Source: Anaerolineales bacterium (lineage in GTDB: Bacteria > Chloroflexota > Anaerolineae > Anaerolineales > E44-bin32). From it: 40,861 bases of DNA. The stretch spans positions 1-40,861 of the forward strand of contig SOJU01000102.1 of the NCBI GenBank assembly GCA_004376465.1. Reading direction: 5' to 3'. Of this stretch, positions 23,488-31,603 are shown one piece after another (within the stretch, counting starts at the first letter, position 1; every line of letters starts with the position of its first letter). The notes beneath the pieces are model-generated. The model made no database searches and had not been told where the DNA came from. It saw only the letters and a program-made list of their open reading frames with translations. The position numbers were made by a program, and so were the translations under genes.

Positions 23488-24458
23488 TCCCAACGGTGAA
23501 CTCAAACCAGCAGGTAATCATCGAGACTCAGGGCTTGACCCGCGAGTTTGGCGATACGGTAGCGGTTGATTCGCTGGATCTATCGATTCGGCGAGGGGAG
23601 CTCTTCGGTCTCGTGGGACCCGATGGCGCAGGGAAAACGACGACACTGCGTCTTCTAACAGGCTTGCTCAAGATCACCTCAGGGAGTGGAAGCCTGGCAG
23701 GGTTCGACCTGGCCACGCAGCCGGAGGAGATCAAACGCCATATCGGTTACATGGCCCAGGAGTTCAGCCTGTACAGCGAGCTCACCGTTCTTGAGAACCT
23801 GCGTTTTTTCTCCGAGCTTTTCGACGTTTCTGCGGAAGATTTTTCCCTGCGCAGTGAGCACTTGTTGGAATTCGCGTCTCTGTCCCCTTTTAGAAATCGA
23901 AGAGCGGACCACCTCTCGGGTGGTATGCAGAAAAAGCTGGCGCTGGCGTGTACGCTGATCCACGAACCCGAGATTCTCATTCTTGATGAGCCGACAACTG
24001 GCGTCGATCCGATCTCGCGGCGTGAGTTCTGGGATATCCTCGCGGAACTTTATGACAATAGGACGACTGTAATCATCAGCACACCCTACATGGATGAAGC
24101 CGACCGCTGCTCACGGGTGGGCTTGATGTATGAAGGGCGCATGGTAGTGTGCGACACTCCGGAAGCGATTAGAGGTCAATTAGAGGGGGAAGTCGTCCAT
24201 GTCCGGCCTGATGACTGGCAGGCCGCGCGAGTCGTGTTGGGGGAGTTGCCCGGCATTCTCGAAACGCAATCCTATGGAGAATCGATCCATTTACTGGTTG
24301 ACTCGGCCGAGAGGAGAATCCCAGAAATTGAGCAAGCTCTGAAGGGAAAAGGAGTAGGTATCAAGGAAATCCGCCCGGCCCCAGCGCGTATGGAAGAAGC
24401 CTTTATCTCCTTGATCCGCGGGCTAGCGGCGCATGAAGACACCCCGGAGAAAACATAA
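23460..24458 (+). CDS. ABC-2 exporter ATP-binding protein (first copy)
   Basis: This 332-residue ATPase energises the export system. Walker A reads GPDGAGKTTTLRLL (about 54-67; Asp in place of the usual Asn), the Q-loop lies in GYMAQEFSLYSELTVLENL, the signature is LSGGMQKKLALA and Walker B with catalytic Glu is ILILDEPTTGVDP. The C-terminal extension (from about 235) is typical of YbhF/CcmA-type drug and lipid exporters. The start at ATG 23460 overlaps the upstream gene by 28 bases and lacks a clear ribosome site; GTG 23495 is an alternative. With the second ATPase gene it corresponds to the two halves of YbhF, here encoded separately. Confidence 0.92.
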   Translation: MGDSQSEELIPTVNSNQQVIIETQGLTREFGDTVAVDSLDLSIRRGELFGLVGPDGAGKTTTLRLLTGLLKITSGSGSLAGFDLATQPEEIKRHIGYMAQEFSLYSELTVLENLRFFSELFDVSAEDFSLRSEHLLEFASLSPFRNRRADHLSGGMQKKLALACTLIHEPEILILDEPTTGVDPISRREFWDILAELYDNRTTVIISTPYMDEADRCSRVGLMYEGRMVVCDTPEAIRGQLEGEVVHVRPDDWQAARVVLGELPGILETQSYGESIHLLVDSAERRIPEIEQALKGKGVGIKEIRPAPARMEEAFISLIRGLAAHEDTPEKT

Positions 24459-24459
24459 G

Positions 24460-25593
24460 ATGTATCCCAGGCATGTTTTCGCTGTTGTCCGTAAGGAGAT
24501 CCAGCACATCCTGCGTGACCGCTCGACCTTTGTGTTGGTCCTGCTTGCCCCCACCGCGCTGATGCTGCTGATGGCTTATGCGTTAACGGTGGACATTCAG
24601 CACGTTCCAATCGCTGTACTGGACTATGACCGCAGTTCGACTTCTCGTGAGTTCGTTCAGCAAATCACGGCGGGTGATGATCTCGATCTCTATGCCCAAG
24701 TGAGTTCGATGGAGGAGATTGAGGCGCTTCTGATGCGCGGTGAGATCAAGGTTGCCCTGGTTCTGGCACCTGGTTTCGCGCGTGATATTCGCTCCCTGCG
24801 CGGCATGCCGCTGCAGATCATCATCGATGGCACTGAACCACAGAGTGGCGCCTTTGCAGTAGAACACGTCGGATGGCGTGCGGAGGAATTCCTGAACCAG
24901 GCGCTCTCGGCTCAAATGGGCGCATTGGGGGTACCTCAGGGGATATCGCAGCCGATCGACTTGCGGGTTCGTGCCTGGTACAACCCCAGCTTAAAGCCCC
25001 GTGTCGATATGATCCCGGGGTTGATATCGATGGTGCTGGGATTCCCAGCCTTGTCCGTTGCCCTGACCCTCGCCCATGAGCGCGAACATGGCACGCTTGA
25101 GCAGTTGATGGCCACACCGATCACGCGCGCTGAACTGCTGCTAGGGAAGATGATCCCGTACGTGCTTGTGGGGTTGGTGAACGTGATCCTCATACCGCTC
25201 TTGGCGATGCTCTTGTTCAGGATACCCTTCAACGGAAACTTTATCGTTTTCTTCCTGCTCTCAGCGGTCTTTTTGTTCGCGATCTTGGGCATGGGCCTCA
25301 TCATCGGCGTGTTCATGAAAACCCAGCCTGCCGCTTTGGCTCTCTCTTTCCTATTAATCTTCTTTCCCGGATTCTTCATGACGGGGATCTTCTTTCCGAT
25401 CGCCTCGATGCCTGAGGTGATGCGGTTGGAGGCGCTGGCGCTGCCGGGTACGCACTACGCGATTATCACCCGGGGCGTCTTCCTGACAGGCGTGGGCTTG
25501 GACGTGCTCTGGCCTTACGGTGTAATGCTGGCTGGTCTTGGAGTCATCTTTTTGGCCATCGCCGGTCTGTTCTTCCGGAAGAGGTTGGGGTAA
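24460..25593 (+). CDS. ABC-2 type permease (first copy)
   Basis: With the start at ATG 24460 (GGAG ten bases upstream, one base after the ATPase stop) the product is 377 residues, the same length as the next permease; an ATG at 24433 is possible but has no ribosome site. The layout is that of YbhR/YbhS: one N-terminal membrane helix (STFVLVLLAPTALMLLMAYA), a large extracytoplasmic domain (about 45-170) and five C-terminal helices including IPFNGNFIVFFLLSAVFLFA. The conserved coupling stretch EREHGTLEQLMATPITRAEL follows the second helix. It likely pairs with the following permease as a heterodimer. Confidence 0.92.
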   Translation: MYPRHVFAVVRKEIQHILRDRSTFVLVLLAPTALMLLMAYALTVDIQHVPIAVLDYDRSSTSREFVQQITAGDDLDLYAQVSSMEEIEALLMRGEIKVALVLAPGFARDIRSLRGMPLQIIIDGTEPQSGAFAVEHVGWRAEEFLNQALSAQMGALGVPQGISQPIDLRVRAWYNPSLKPRVDMIPGLISMVLGFPALSVALTLAHEREHGTLEQLMATPITRAELLLGKMIPYVLVGLVNVILIPLLAMLLFRIPFNGNFIVFFLLSAVFLFAILGMGLIIGVFMKTQPAALALSFLLIFFPGFFMTGIFFPIASMPEVMRLEALALPGTHYAIITRGVFLTGVGLDVLWPYGVMLAGLGVIFLAIAGLFFRKRLG

Positions 25594-25595
25594 TC

Positions 25596-26729
25596 ATGAT
25601 GACCACGTGGCGGAAGATATGGTCCTTATCGCTTAAGGAGTTCATACATCTACGCTCCGATTGGTGGCTGCCGGTCTTCATGCTCTTTGGCGGAGCGCTT
25701 GAGCTCCTGCTCGTCGGTTGGGCAACTTCCCGCCCAATCTCCAATCTGCCCCTTATGGTCTTAGATCACGACCGTAGCGCCGCCAGTCGTACGTTCGTTG
25801 TCAGCCTGGAGAACACCGGAATCTTCAACATGGAAGCGGAGGTGTACGACGTCGCCGTTATTGAAGACGCGCTCAGGCTGGGCGAGATCAACGCCGCAGT
25901 AATCATCCCCCCGGATTTCTCGAGCGAATTGAGTTCACCCGCGGGACGTCCAATCGTGGCGGTTTTGTTAAACGGCGCGGAGAGCATTCCAGCGACGGCC
26001 GCTTTGCGCGCCATCGAGGGGGTCACGCGCGATATGGGGGACCAGATACTCGTCCAACGACTCGGGTTACAAACGGAGGAATTCGAGGGGTTCATCCCCA
26101 GCCTACGTGTGTGGTTCAACGAATCGTTAAGTGAAGCGCTATACACCATACCGGCCGAACTGGGGTTGATGTTGGAATTCACCGTGCTTCTTTTTGCTGC
26201 GCTTTCCTTTACCAGGGAACGAGAACTCGGCACGCTGGAACACTTGCTCGTCATGCCTTTCTCAACCCTCGAGCTCGTCATTGGCAAATCCATCCCCGTG
26301 GTTTTGGTGGGCTTTATCGATTTCATCCTTATGCTCGGTCTCACACATTGGGCGTTTGGCGTTCCTGTGCGCGGCTCACTCGCGTTATTGCTTGTATTGG
26401 CACTTGTGTATATTTTGGTCGAATTAAGCAAGGGTTTGATGATCTCGGTTATAGCCAAGACGCAGCACCAGGCTTTCCTGCTGGTCCTGATGGTGGGCAT
26501 GGCCGATTTTATGTTTACGGGCTACGCGGCGCCGGTCGAATCGATGCCGCAGGTGATACAGTGGGTGGCAAATTTCATTCCGGCGCACCACTTTCTGGAG
26601 ATCGTGCGCGGGATTTTATTGAAAGGGACGGGCATGGAAGTCCTTTGGCCGCATGTGCTGGCCTTGACCGTTCTGGGATTATTCATCGGCGGCTTTTCGA
26701 TGCGCTTTGTCCGCCGGTCTTTAAGTTAG
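25596..26729 (+). CDS. ABC-2 type permease (second copy)
   Basis: This 377-residue permease is homologous to the previous gene product: N-terminal helix (WLPVFMLFGGALELLLVGWA), a large exterior domain with the same opening strand (LPLMVLDHDRSAASRTFV), then five helices and the coupling motif TRERELGTLEHLLVMPFSTL. The start ATG lies two bases after the upstream stop and the ribosome site GGGG is in the preceding gene; a second ATG follows at once. Together the two permeases, two ATPases and the HlyD protein form a complete YbhGFSR-like exporter. Confidence 0.92.
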   Translation: MMTTWRKIWSLSLKEFIHLRSDWWLPVFMLFGGALELLLVGWATSRPISNLPLMVLDHDRSAASRTFVVSLENTGIFNMEAEVYDVAVIEDALRLGEINAAVIIPPDFSSELSSPAGRPIVAVLLNGAESIPATAALRAIEGVTRDMGDQILVQRLGLQTEEFEGFIPSLRVWFNESLSEALYTIPAELGLMLEFTVLLFAALSFTRERELGTLEHLLVMPFSTLELVIGKSIPVVLVGFIDFILMLGLTHWAFGVPVRGSLALLLVLALVYILVELSKGLMISVIAKTQHQAFLLVLMVGMADFMFTGYAAPVESMPQVIQWVANFIPAHHFLEIVRGILLKGTGMEVLWPHVLALTVLGLFIGGFSMRFVRRSLS

Positions 26730-26744
26730 GCGAGAATAGATAAC

Positions 26745-27689
26745 ATGATAGCTGAAAGATCCACGATTGTTACCGAGAACTTAGTCAAACGCTTCGGTGA
26801 GTTCACAGCGGTAGACGAGGTCAGCTTCACTGTCCATCCGGGCGAGATCTTCGGCTTTCTAGGACCCAATGGTTCCGGCAAAACGACGACGATACGCATG
26901 ATGCTCGGTTTACTGACTCCCACGAGTGGAAATGTTGAGGTCCTGGGTGTGCCCGTACTTGAGCAGCCCGAGGCGATTCGCAGCCGCGTAGGCTACATGT
27001 CGCAGCGCTTCAGTCTGTATAACGACCTGACGGTCCTGCAAAACCTTCGTTTCTACGGCACGGCTTATGGTCTGAACAACAAGGATTTGGACCAGCAGAT
27101 CGACCGGGCTCTGCAGATGGCCGGACTCGAGGGTAGGGAAAATGTACGCACGCACGAGCTGTCCGGTGGGTGGCGCCAGCGCTTAGCGTTAGGCGCAGCC
27201 ATCCTGCACGAACCGGAGGTGCTTTTCCTGGACGAGCCCACGGCCGGTGTAGATCCGCTTTCGAGACGGGATTTCTGGGAACTGCTTTATCAGCTTGTCG
27301 CCGATGGCGTGACGGTCTTCGTTACGACTCATTACATGGATGAAGCCGAACACTGTCATCGATTAGCGCTTCTACAAAGGGGACAGATCATCGCCAGCGG
27401 CTCGCCGGACGAAATGCGAAATCAAGGTATGCACGGCCAGGTGCTCGAGATTGTGTCCTCTGACAGCGCAAGGGCTGTGAAGGTTTTACGCGCTGCAAAA
27501 ATGGAGGGGCGGCTGCCTCTCGAATCGGTGGAGCTTTATGGATCGCTCGTGCATGTCATCGCCGAGGGAGTCGAATCGCTGCAGGATGCGCTCGCCCTGG
27601 AGCTTGAGCGGTCAGAAATTGAATCGGGACGGATGGCAGTAATCGAGCCATCTCTGGAGGATGTGTTCATCGCCTATATGCGCGATTGA
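26745..27689 (+). CDS. ABC-2 exporter ATP-binding protein (second copy)
   Basis: This 314-residue ATPase has Walker A GPNGSGKTTTIRMM (about 44-57), Q-loop GYMSQRFSLYNDLTVLQNL, signature LSGGWRQRLALG and Walker B VLFLDEPTAGVDPLSRR, followed by the switch His in TTHYMDEAEHCH. A C-terminal extension of about 90 residues is present as in the first ATPase. It lies 15 bases after the second permease gene. Two distinct ATPases suggest a heterodimer in which one of the composite sites may be less active, but both copies keep all catalytic motifs. Confidence 0.93.
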   Translation: MIAERSTIVTENLVKRFGEFTAVDEVSFTVHPGEIFGFLGPNGSGKTTTIRMMLGLLTPTSGNVEVLGVPVLEQPEAIRSRVGYMSQRFSLYNDLTVLQNLRFYGTAYGLNNKDLDQQIDRALQMAGLEGRENVRTHELSGGWRQRLALGAAILHEPEVLFLDEPTAGVDPLSRRDFWELLYQLVADGVTVFVTTHYMDEAEHCHRLALLQRGQIIASGSPDEMRNQGMHGQVLEIVSSDSARAVKVLRAAKMEGRLPLESVELYGSLVHVIAEGVESLQDALALELERSEIESGRMAVIEPSLEDVFIAYMRD

Positions 27690-27740
27690 GCGCCGACGAG
27701 ATGGGCAGACGCTCGCCTATAAAGGTTGTCGGAGGTTGAG

Positions 27741-29168
27741 ATGAGAATTTTGAAAAAAAGCTTGGCGCTTACATTCATGGTCTTCATTGTGTTGACCGCA
27801 GGTGCCTGCGATGCAATTAATAGTGAAAGCGGAAACCAGTTATCTGCATCCGGCATCGTGGAGGCGCGGGAGATTGCCATCGCCTCCGAGTTGGGCGGCA
27901 GGGTGATGTCTATCCACGTCGAGGAGGGGGATTCGGTCGGTGAAGATGAAGTGCTTCTGATCCTGGATGATTCCATGCTGCTGGTGCAGCGTGATCAGGC
28001 AGTTGCAGCGGTAGAGTCGGCTCAGGCAGCACTCGAATCTGCTCAGGCGGGGGAGGTTTCAGCCTCAGCCATCCTCGAAGCAGCGCATGCGCAAGTTGAG
28101 ATGGCAATGATCCAGGTAGAGATGGAGCTAGCAAGAGCACGCGCCGAATACTGGTCGGAGAGGGTTGGCGGATGGTCGGGAACACAGCCTGACTTGTTTA
28201 ACTTACCGGAGTGGTATTTCGAAAAAGGGGAGGAGATTACTGCCGCCCATTTGGTAATGGAAAGTGCGGAGCAGAGTTTAACGAAGGAGCGCAGCCAACT
28301 CCAGGAAATGCTTGAGGAGGTCGGTGGGAAAGCGTTGCTGGAGGCTGAGGATCAGCTGGCAGAGGCTAGAGCAGAGTTCCAAATTGCAGATGAGCTCTGG
28401 AAGCGTTTGGCAACCGGAGATGAAGGACAAGATATCCGCGACAGAATTCGAGAAATCCATGACCAGGCGATAGACGATCTTAATGACGCACAAGATGCTT
28501 TTGATGATTTGCTTACGAAAGAAGAAGCGGAAGACTTGCTCGAGGCGCGCTCAAATCTTACGGTTGCCCAGGAACATTATCAGGTCGCGCAGGAGTACTA
28601 TCAGAGTCTTCTCAAGGGCGAGTACGATCTCCGAGTTCAGGCCGCGCAGCTAGCACTGGTCCAGGCTGAAGCCGGGGCTGCTCAGGGCGAGGCTGCGCTC
28701 ACGCAGACGATGAGTCTAATCCAGTCCGCTGAACACGCCGTTAATCAGGCGAAGGCGATGCTCGCGTTGGTCGAGATCCAACTTGAGAAAATGACGATCC
28801 GGGCACCTGAATCCGGAGTGGTCCTGACCCGGAGTGTAGAGAGTGGGGAAGTGCTTGCGCCCGGGTTAGCGGCGCTCACCATAGGTGATTTGGACGAACT
28901 GTATATTACTGTATATGTGCCCGAGGATCGTTACGGGGAGATTCAGCTCGGTGATAAAGCACAGGTTTCCGTAGACTCGTTCCCTGATGAGACATTTGAC
29001 GCGATTGTGGTCCGCATCGCCGATCGAGCTGAATTCACGCCGCGCAATGTTCAAACTGAGGAAGATCGCCGGACGACAGTGTATGCTGTGGAGTTGATGG
29101 TCGAGAAGTCGCTCGGGAAATTAAAACCCGGTATGCCGGCGGATGTGGTGTTCGAGTTGGCCGATTGA
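27741..29168 (+). CDS. HlyD-family membrane fusion lipoprotein of the exporter
   Basis: The start is ATG 27741 with GGAGG five bases upstream, giving 475 residues. A lipoprotein-like signal ends in LTAGAC (Cys at about 22). A biotinyl-lipoyl-like half (SGIVEAREIAIASELGGRVM and the strand VEEGDSVGEDEVLLILDD) is split by a very long alpha-helical coiled-coil hairpin (about 85-350, rich in Ala, Gln and Glu). The second lipoyl half follows (MTIRAPESGVVLTRSVESGE) and then a beta-barrel (LYITVYVPEDRYGEIQLGDK). It is YbhG-like and last in the operon. A HlyD protein in an apparently single-membrane phylum would act at the cell surface; whether an outer layer is spanned is unknown. Confidence 0.9.
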   Translation: MRILKKSLALTFMVFIVLTAGACDAINSESGNQLSASGIVEAREIAIASELGGRVMSIHVEEGDSVGEDEVLLILDDSMLLVQRDQAVAAVESAQAALESAQAGEVSASAILEAAHAQVEMAMIQVEMELARARAEYWSERVGGWSGTQPDLFNLPEWYFEKGEEITAAHLVMESAEQSLTKERSQLQEMLEEVGGKALLEAEDQLAEARAEFQIADELWKRLATGDEGQDIRDRIREIHDQAIDDLNDAQDAFDDLLTKEEAEDLLEARSNLTVAQEHYQVAQEYYQSLLKGEYDLRVQAAQLALVQAEAGAAQGEAALTQTMSLIQSAEHAVNQAKAMLALVEIQLEKMTIRAPESGVVLTRSVESGEVLAPGLAALTIGDLDELYITVYVPEDRYGEIQLGDKAQVSVDSFPDETFDAIVVRIADRAEFTPRNVQTEEDRRTTVYAVELMVEKSLGKLKPGMPADVVFELAD

Positions 29169-29392
29169 AAGTGCAGAATCCGCTGTAGAGGGATTGACCC
29201 GCATGCCAAGTTACGAGGAATGTGCGCGTGAAATTGAGTTTCATTCATTTCTAAAGTATGATGACCGATAGGGTTACATGCAGCTGCATTGTTGAGCAAT
29301 TAAATACTTTGCCGAGCCCGTGAAGACGCTTATTGATCGAGTAGCATTAAATCTGTCGGCTTTTACACCTGACCGAATTGCGAGGGAGAACG

Positions 29393-29848
29393 ATGTCTGA
29401 TCAATCGGACCAAGAGAAGGTTGAGAAAGGTTTTGAAATGGATGAGAAGACGGAGGAGAAGCAGCACGAGAAAATGGATGAGAAGACCTGGGAGGAGAAG
29501 CACCGCAGCGATCCTCTCAGCAGGGTGGTATGGGCGGGGATATTGATTTGGGCAGGTCTTGTCCTTCTGGCCAACAACCTCGGCATCCTGAGAGATGTAC
29601 CTCTCCTGGGGGGGATGAGCGCCTGGTCGCTCGCTTTCGCCGGAGCTGGGTTGATCATTCTCGTGGAAGTGTTGATCCGATTAGTCATCCCGGAATACAG
29701 CGGACCCGTTATCGGCAGCCTCATCATCGCGCTGGTCTTTCTCGGGATCGGGCTGGATGACCTGGTCGGTTGGTCCATCGTCTGGCCGGCCATCGTGATT
29801 GGCGTCGGTGTGGTTATCTTGTTCCGCGCTCTTTTCCGTAAGGGTTAA
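29393..29848 (+). CDS. LiaF/DUF5668-like membrane protein with charged N-terminal tail
   Basis: The start is ATG 29393 because GAGGGAG lies four bases upstream; the product has 151 residues. A highly charged cytoplasmic tail (1-45) contains the near-repeat MDEKTEEKQHEK / MDEKTWEEKH. Four hydrophobic segments follow (WAGILIWAGLVLLANNLGIL, AWSLAFAGAGLIILVEVLIR, VIGSLIIALVFLGIGLDDLV, SIVWPAIVIGVGVVILFRAL) with the LiaI/LiaF-type transmembrane pattern, including the WPAIVIGVG signature. Such domains occur in envelope-stress sensors. It is separated from the export operon by 224 bases, so it may be its own unit. Confidence 0.7.
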   Translation: MSDQSDQEKVEKGFEMDEKTEEKQHEKMDEKTWEEKHRSDPLSRVVWAGILIWAGLVLLANNLGILRDVPLLGGMSAWSLAFAGAGLIILVEVLIRLVIPEYSGPVIGSLIIALVFLGIGLDDLVGWSIVWPAIVIGVGVVILFRALFRKG

Positions 29849-29872
29849 GGCCGAAGCCAGAATAAGGCTGAA

Positions 29873-31012
29873 TTACAAGCGACCGAGGTTGAACGTTTTA
29901 AACTCGTTCCACCAATAGCGCAGCGGGGTCCACCAGCGTTCACGACCGATGCAGCGGAAGTACGGTGGCTCCAAGGCAAGAATGAGATCGCCGATGCGAT
30001 AGCGGGGGAGAATCGGCGTTGAGACAACTAAACTTCCCATCTCACCCGGGGACATTTCGTGCAGCATCTTAATCCCACTTCGAGTCGATACCTCAAAGAA
30101 GAATAAATCGTAGTTGGGCACCCAGGCGCGCTTCTCATCGCGCTGCTGCCCGAACATCCCCTCCGTCGTTCCATAGATCTCACGAATGACCACCGGACTG
30201 TAAAGAGCGGTGAGTGATGCTTTGTAAGTGGTGTTGATCCCGGGGACGCTTCCCAGGGTCATGATTTGCGGTTTCCAAACATCCTTTGGGTAGAACCCAT
30301 GTTTGCGTTTTGTGTATCGACCGAAGAGCACAATCGTCGGTGCCACACCGCCCACTAGAGTGACGTTCTCAGCTTTACATTTCTGATAGGCCAATTCGAA
30401 TCGGGCATCCCAGTCGCGCTGAGTCTTCCCCCCGCCGAGGGCGTCGATTTCCTCCTGGGAGGGAACGGAACGAATGGGCGTGCGCTGGGAGACGAATTTG
30501 GTATAGATGCCTGAACTGTACCCGTACTCGACTTCGCGGTCCCCGACGCGAACGACGCCAACGTTTGAAGGGAAATTGAGGTTGAGATTCACGCCGTTGA
30601 AGAGGTCGAACCTCTCGTTTGTGAGCACGTAATTCATCATGGCTCTTCCGGCGCTCACCCGCATCTGGAGGTCGGTGGGGGTCATGGGGATGAATTTTGA
30701 CTCGCCGGCGGTTGTGCCGCGTGTGATGGCCCAGCCAACCGGTTCCTCGGGGAGAAGCACATCGACCTCACCGGCCATGACGCCTTCGATCATCGGTTTG
30801 AAATCTTCATAGGTTGCGATGGGAAAAGCACCACGGTAGGCCTCGATGGTTTGGGCGCTTTCCGCGTTGTGCTTCTGGCCGTACCCGGTTTTGGCGTAAT
30901 CCCGCAGAAGACGCTGTAGGACGGCTTTCTGGGCGCTGGCGGGGTCGGCGATGGAATCGTGCCACGGTTGAAGCATGGCATGGAGCATAGCTTTTGGATC
31001 TTGGTTTTGCAT
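29873..31012 (-). CDS. GH3-family acyl-adenylating enzyme, short bacterial form
   Basis: This 379-residue protein belongs to the GH3 (auxin-responsive promoter) family of ANL-type adenylating enzymes, which in plants conjugate amino acids to hormones. Motif 1 is ITRGTTAGESKFIPMT (ATP P-loop, about 93-108), motif 2 is REIYGTTEGMFG (near 286-297; Thr-Thr where plants have Ser-Ser) and motif 3 is PRYRIGDLI near 340. The protein stops soon after motif 3, so the C-terminal cap domain of full-length members is missing or reduced. The start ATG 31012 has GGAG seven bases upstream. The natural acid and acceptor are unknown. It converges on the LiaF-like gene with 24 bases between. Confidence 0.8.
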   Translation of the reverse strand: MQNQDPKAMLHAMLQPWHDSIADPASAQKAVLQRLLRDYAKTGYGQKHNAESAQTIEAYRGAFPIATYEDFKPMIEGVMAGEVDVLLPEEPVGWAITRGTTAGESKFIPMTPTDLQMRVSAGRAMMNYVLTNERFDLFNGVNLNLNFPSNVGVVRVGDREVEYGYSSGIYTKFVSQRTPIRSVPSQEEIDALGGGKTQRDWDARFELAYQKCKAENVTLVGGVAPTIVLFGRYTKRKHGFYPKDVWKPQIMTLGSVPGINTTYKASLTALYSPVVIREIYGTTEGMFGQQRDEKRAWVPNYDLFFFEVSTRSGIKMLHEMSPGEMGSLVVSTPILPRYRIGDLILALEPPYFRCIGRERWWTPLRYWWNEFKTFNLGRL

Positions 31013-31242
31013 TGGCAATCTCCGATGAAGATATGGTCCCGCAAGTTTATACCGTTATTGAGAATTCGGACACGCCAGGGCATGGCTGAGAAGTGCATTC
31101 CCGAGATACCCCTACCGTGATTGCTTGAATAAGAAGGTAGGCGTGTTCTGGATAACAGCTTTCCTCAAGATGGCGCAGGGACAATCAAGCCGTTCATGAG
31201 GGGGTGATCGAAGAGTCCACCTGTCATTTTCGCATTCAGCCA

Positions 31243-31271
31243 TTGCGGATTTGACCTCGGCTTTGTATAAT
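31243..31271 (+). promoter_or_regulatory. Promoter of tRNA-Val
   Basis: A perfect -10 TATAAT (31266-31271) lies 14 bases before the tRNA; TTGCGG (31243-31248) at a 17-base spacing serves as the likely -35. Confidence 0.6.
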
Positions 31272-31284
31272 TCCTTTGCTCTAT

Positions 31285-31358
31285 GGGCGGTTAGCTCAGC
31301 TGGTTAGAGCGTTGCGTTGACATCGCAAAGGTCGTTGGTTCGAGTCCAATACCGCCCA
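31285..31358 (+). tRNA. tRNA-Val (anticodon GAC)
   Basis: The 74 bases fold as a complete cloverleaf: acceptor GGGCGGT/ACCGCCC with discriminator A, D arm GCTC/GAGC, anticodon stem TTGCG/CGCAA enclosing loop TTGACAT with anticodon GAC (Val, GUC/GUU codons), variable loop AGGTC and T arm GTTGG-TTCGAGT-CCAAT. CCA is not encoded. A promoter precedes it and a terminator follows within 11 bases, so it is a single-gene unit. Confidence 0.97.
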
Positions 31359-31368
31359 CTCAACAAGT

Positions 31369-31396
31369 CGCCCACCAATTCAGGTGGGCGTTTTTT
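31369..31396 (+). terminator. Intrinsic terminator of tRNA-Val
   Basis: CGCCCACC and GGTGGGCG form a perfect 8-bp stem with a 6-base loop, followed by six T. The following 207 bases up to the activase stop show no gene. Confidence 0.9.
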
Positions 31397-31603
31397 CTTG
31401 CTTTGAGGATTTCGTCAAGTCAAGCCGATGCGAGAACCAGTCCGGGGTTGCTCGTCTTCGGATGGCTAGCTTGCGAATCTGAATCGAACTGGGGCAGCCT
31501 GCGTAGCGGTGGTTATTATCCGTAATGCTTGCACATGAACAACGCGAAGATGTTCGACCCAAGTGGAGGATGTTGCAATCCTCATGCAAGTGGAAGCCCC
31601 AAG

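Noticed and set aside
25766-26500. 244-codon minus-strand frame
   Set aside because: Antisense to the second ABC-2 permease, with Ser/Arg-rich low-information content; a shadow frame.
24460-26729. Tandem duplication of permease genes as a recent repeat
   Set aside because: The two permeases share layout and motifs but differ widely in sequence; this is an old heterodimer pair, not a recent duplication.
31251-31256. TTGACC as -35 of tRNA-Val
   Set aside because: Only nine bases separate it from the TATAAT box; TTGCGG at 17 bases fits better.
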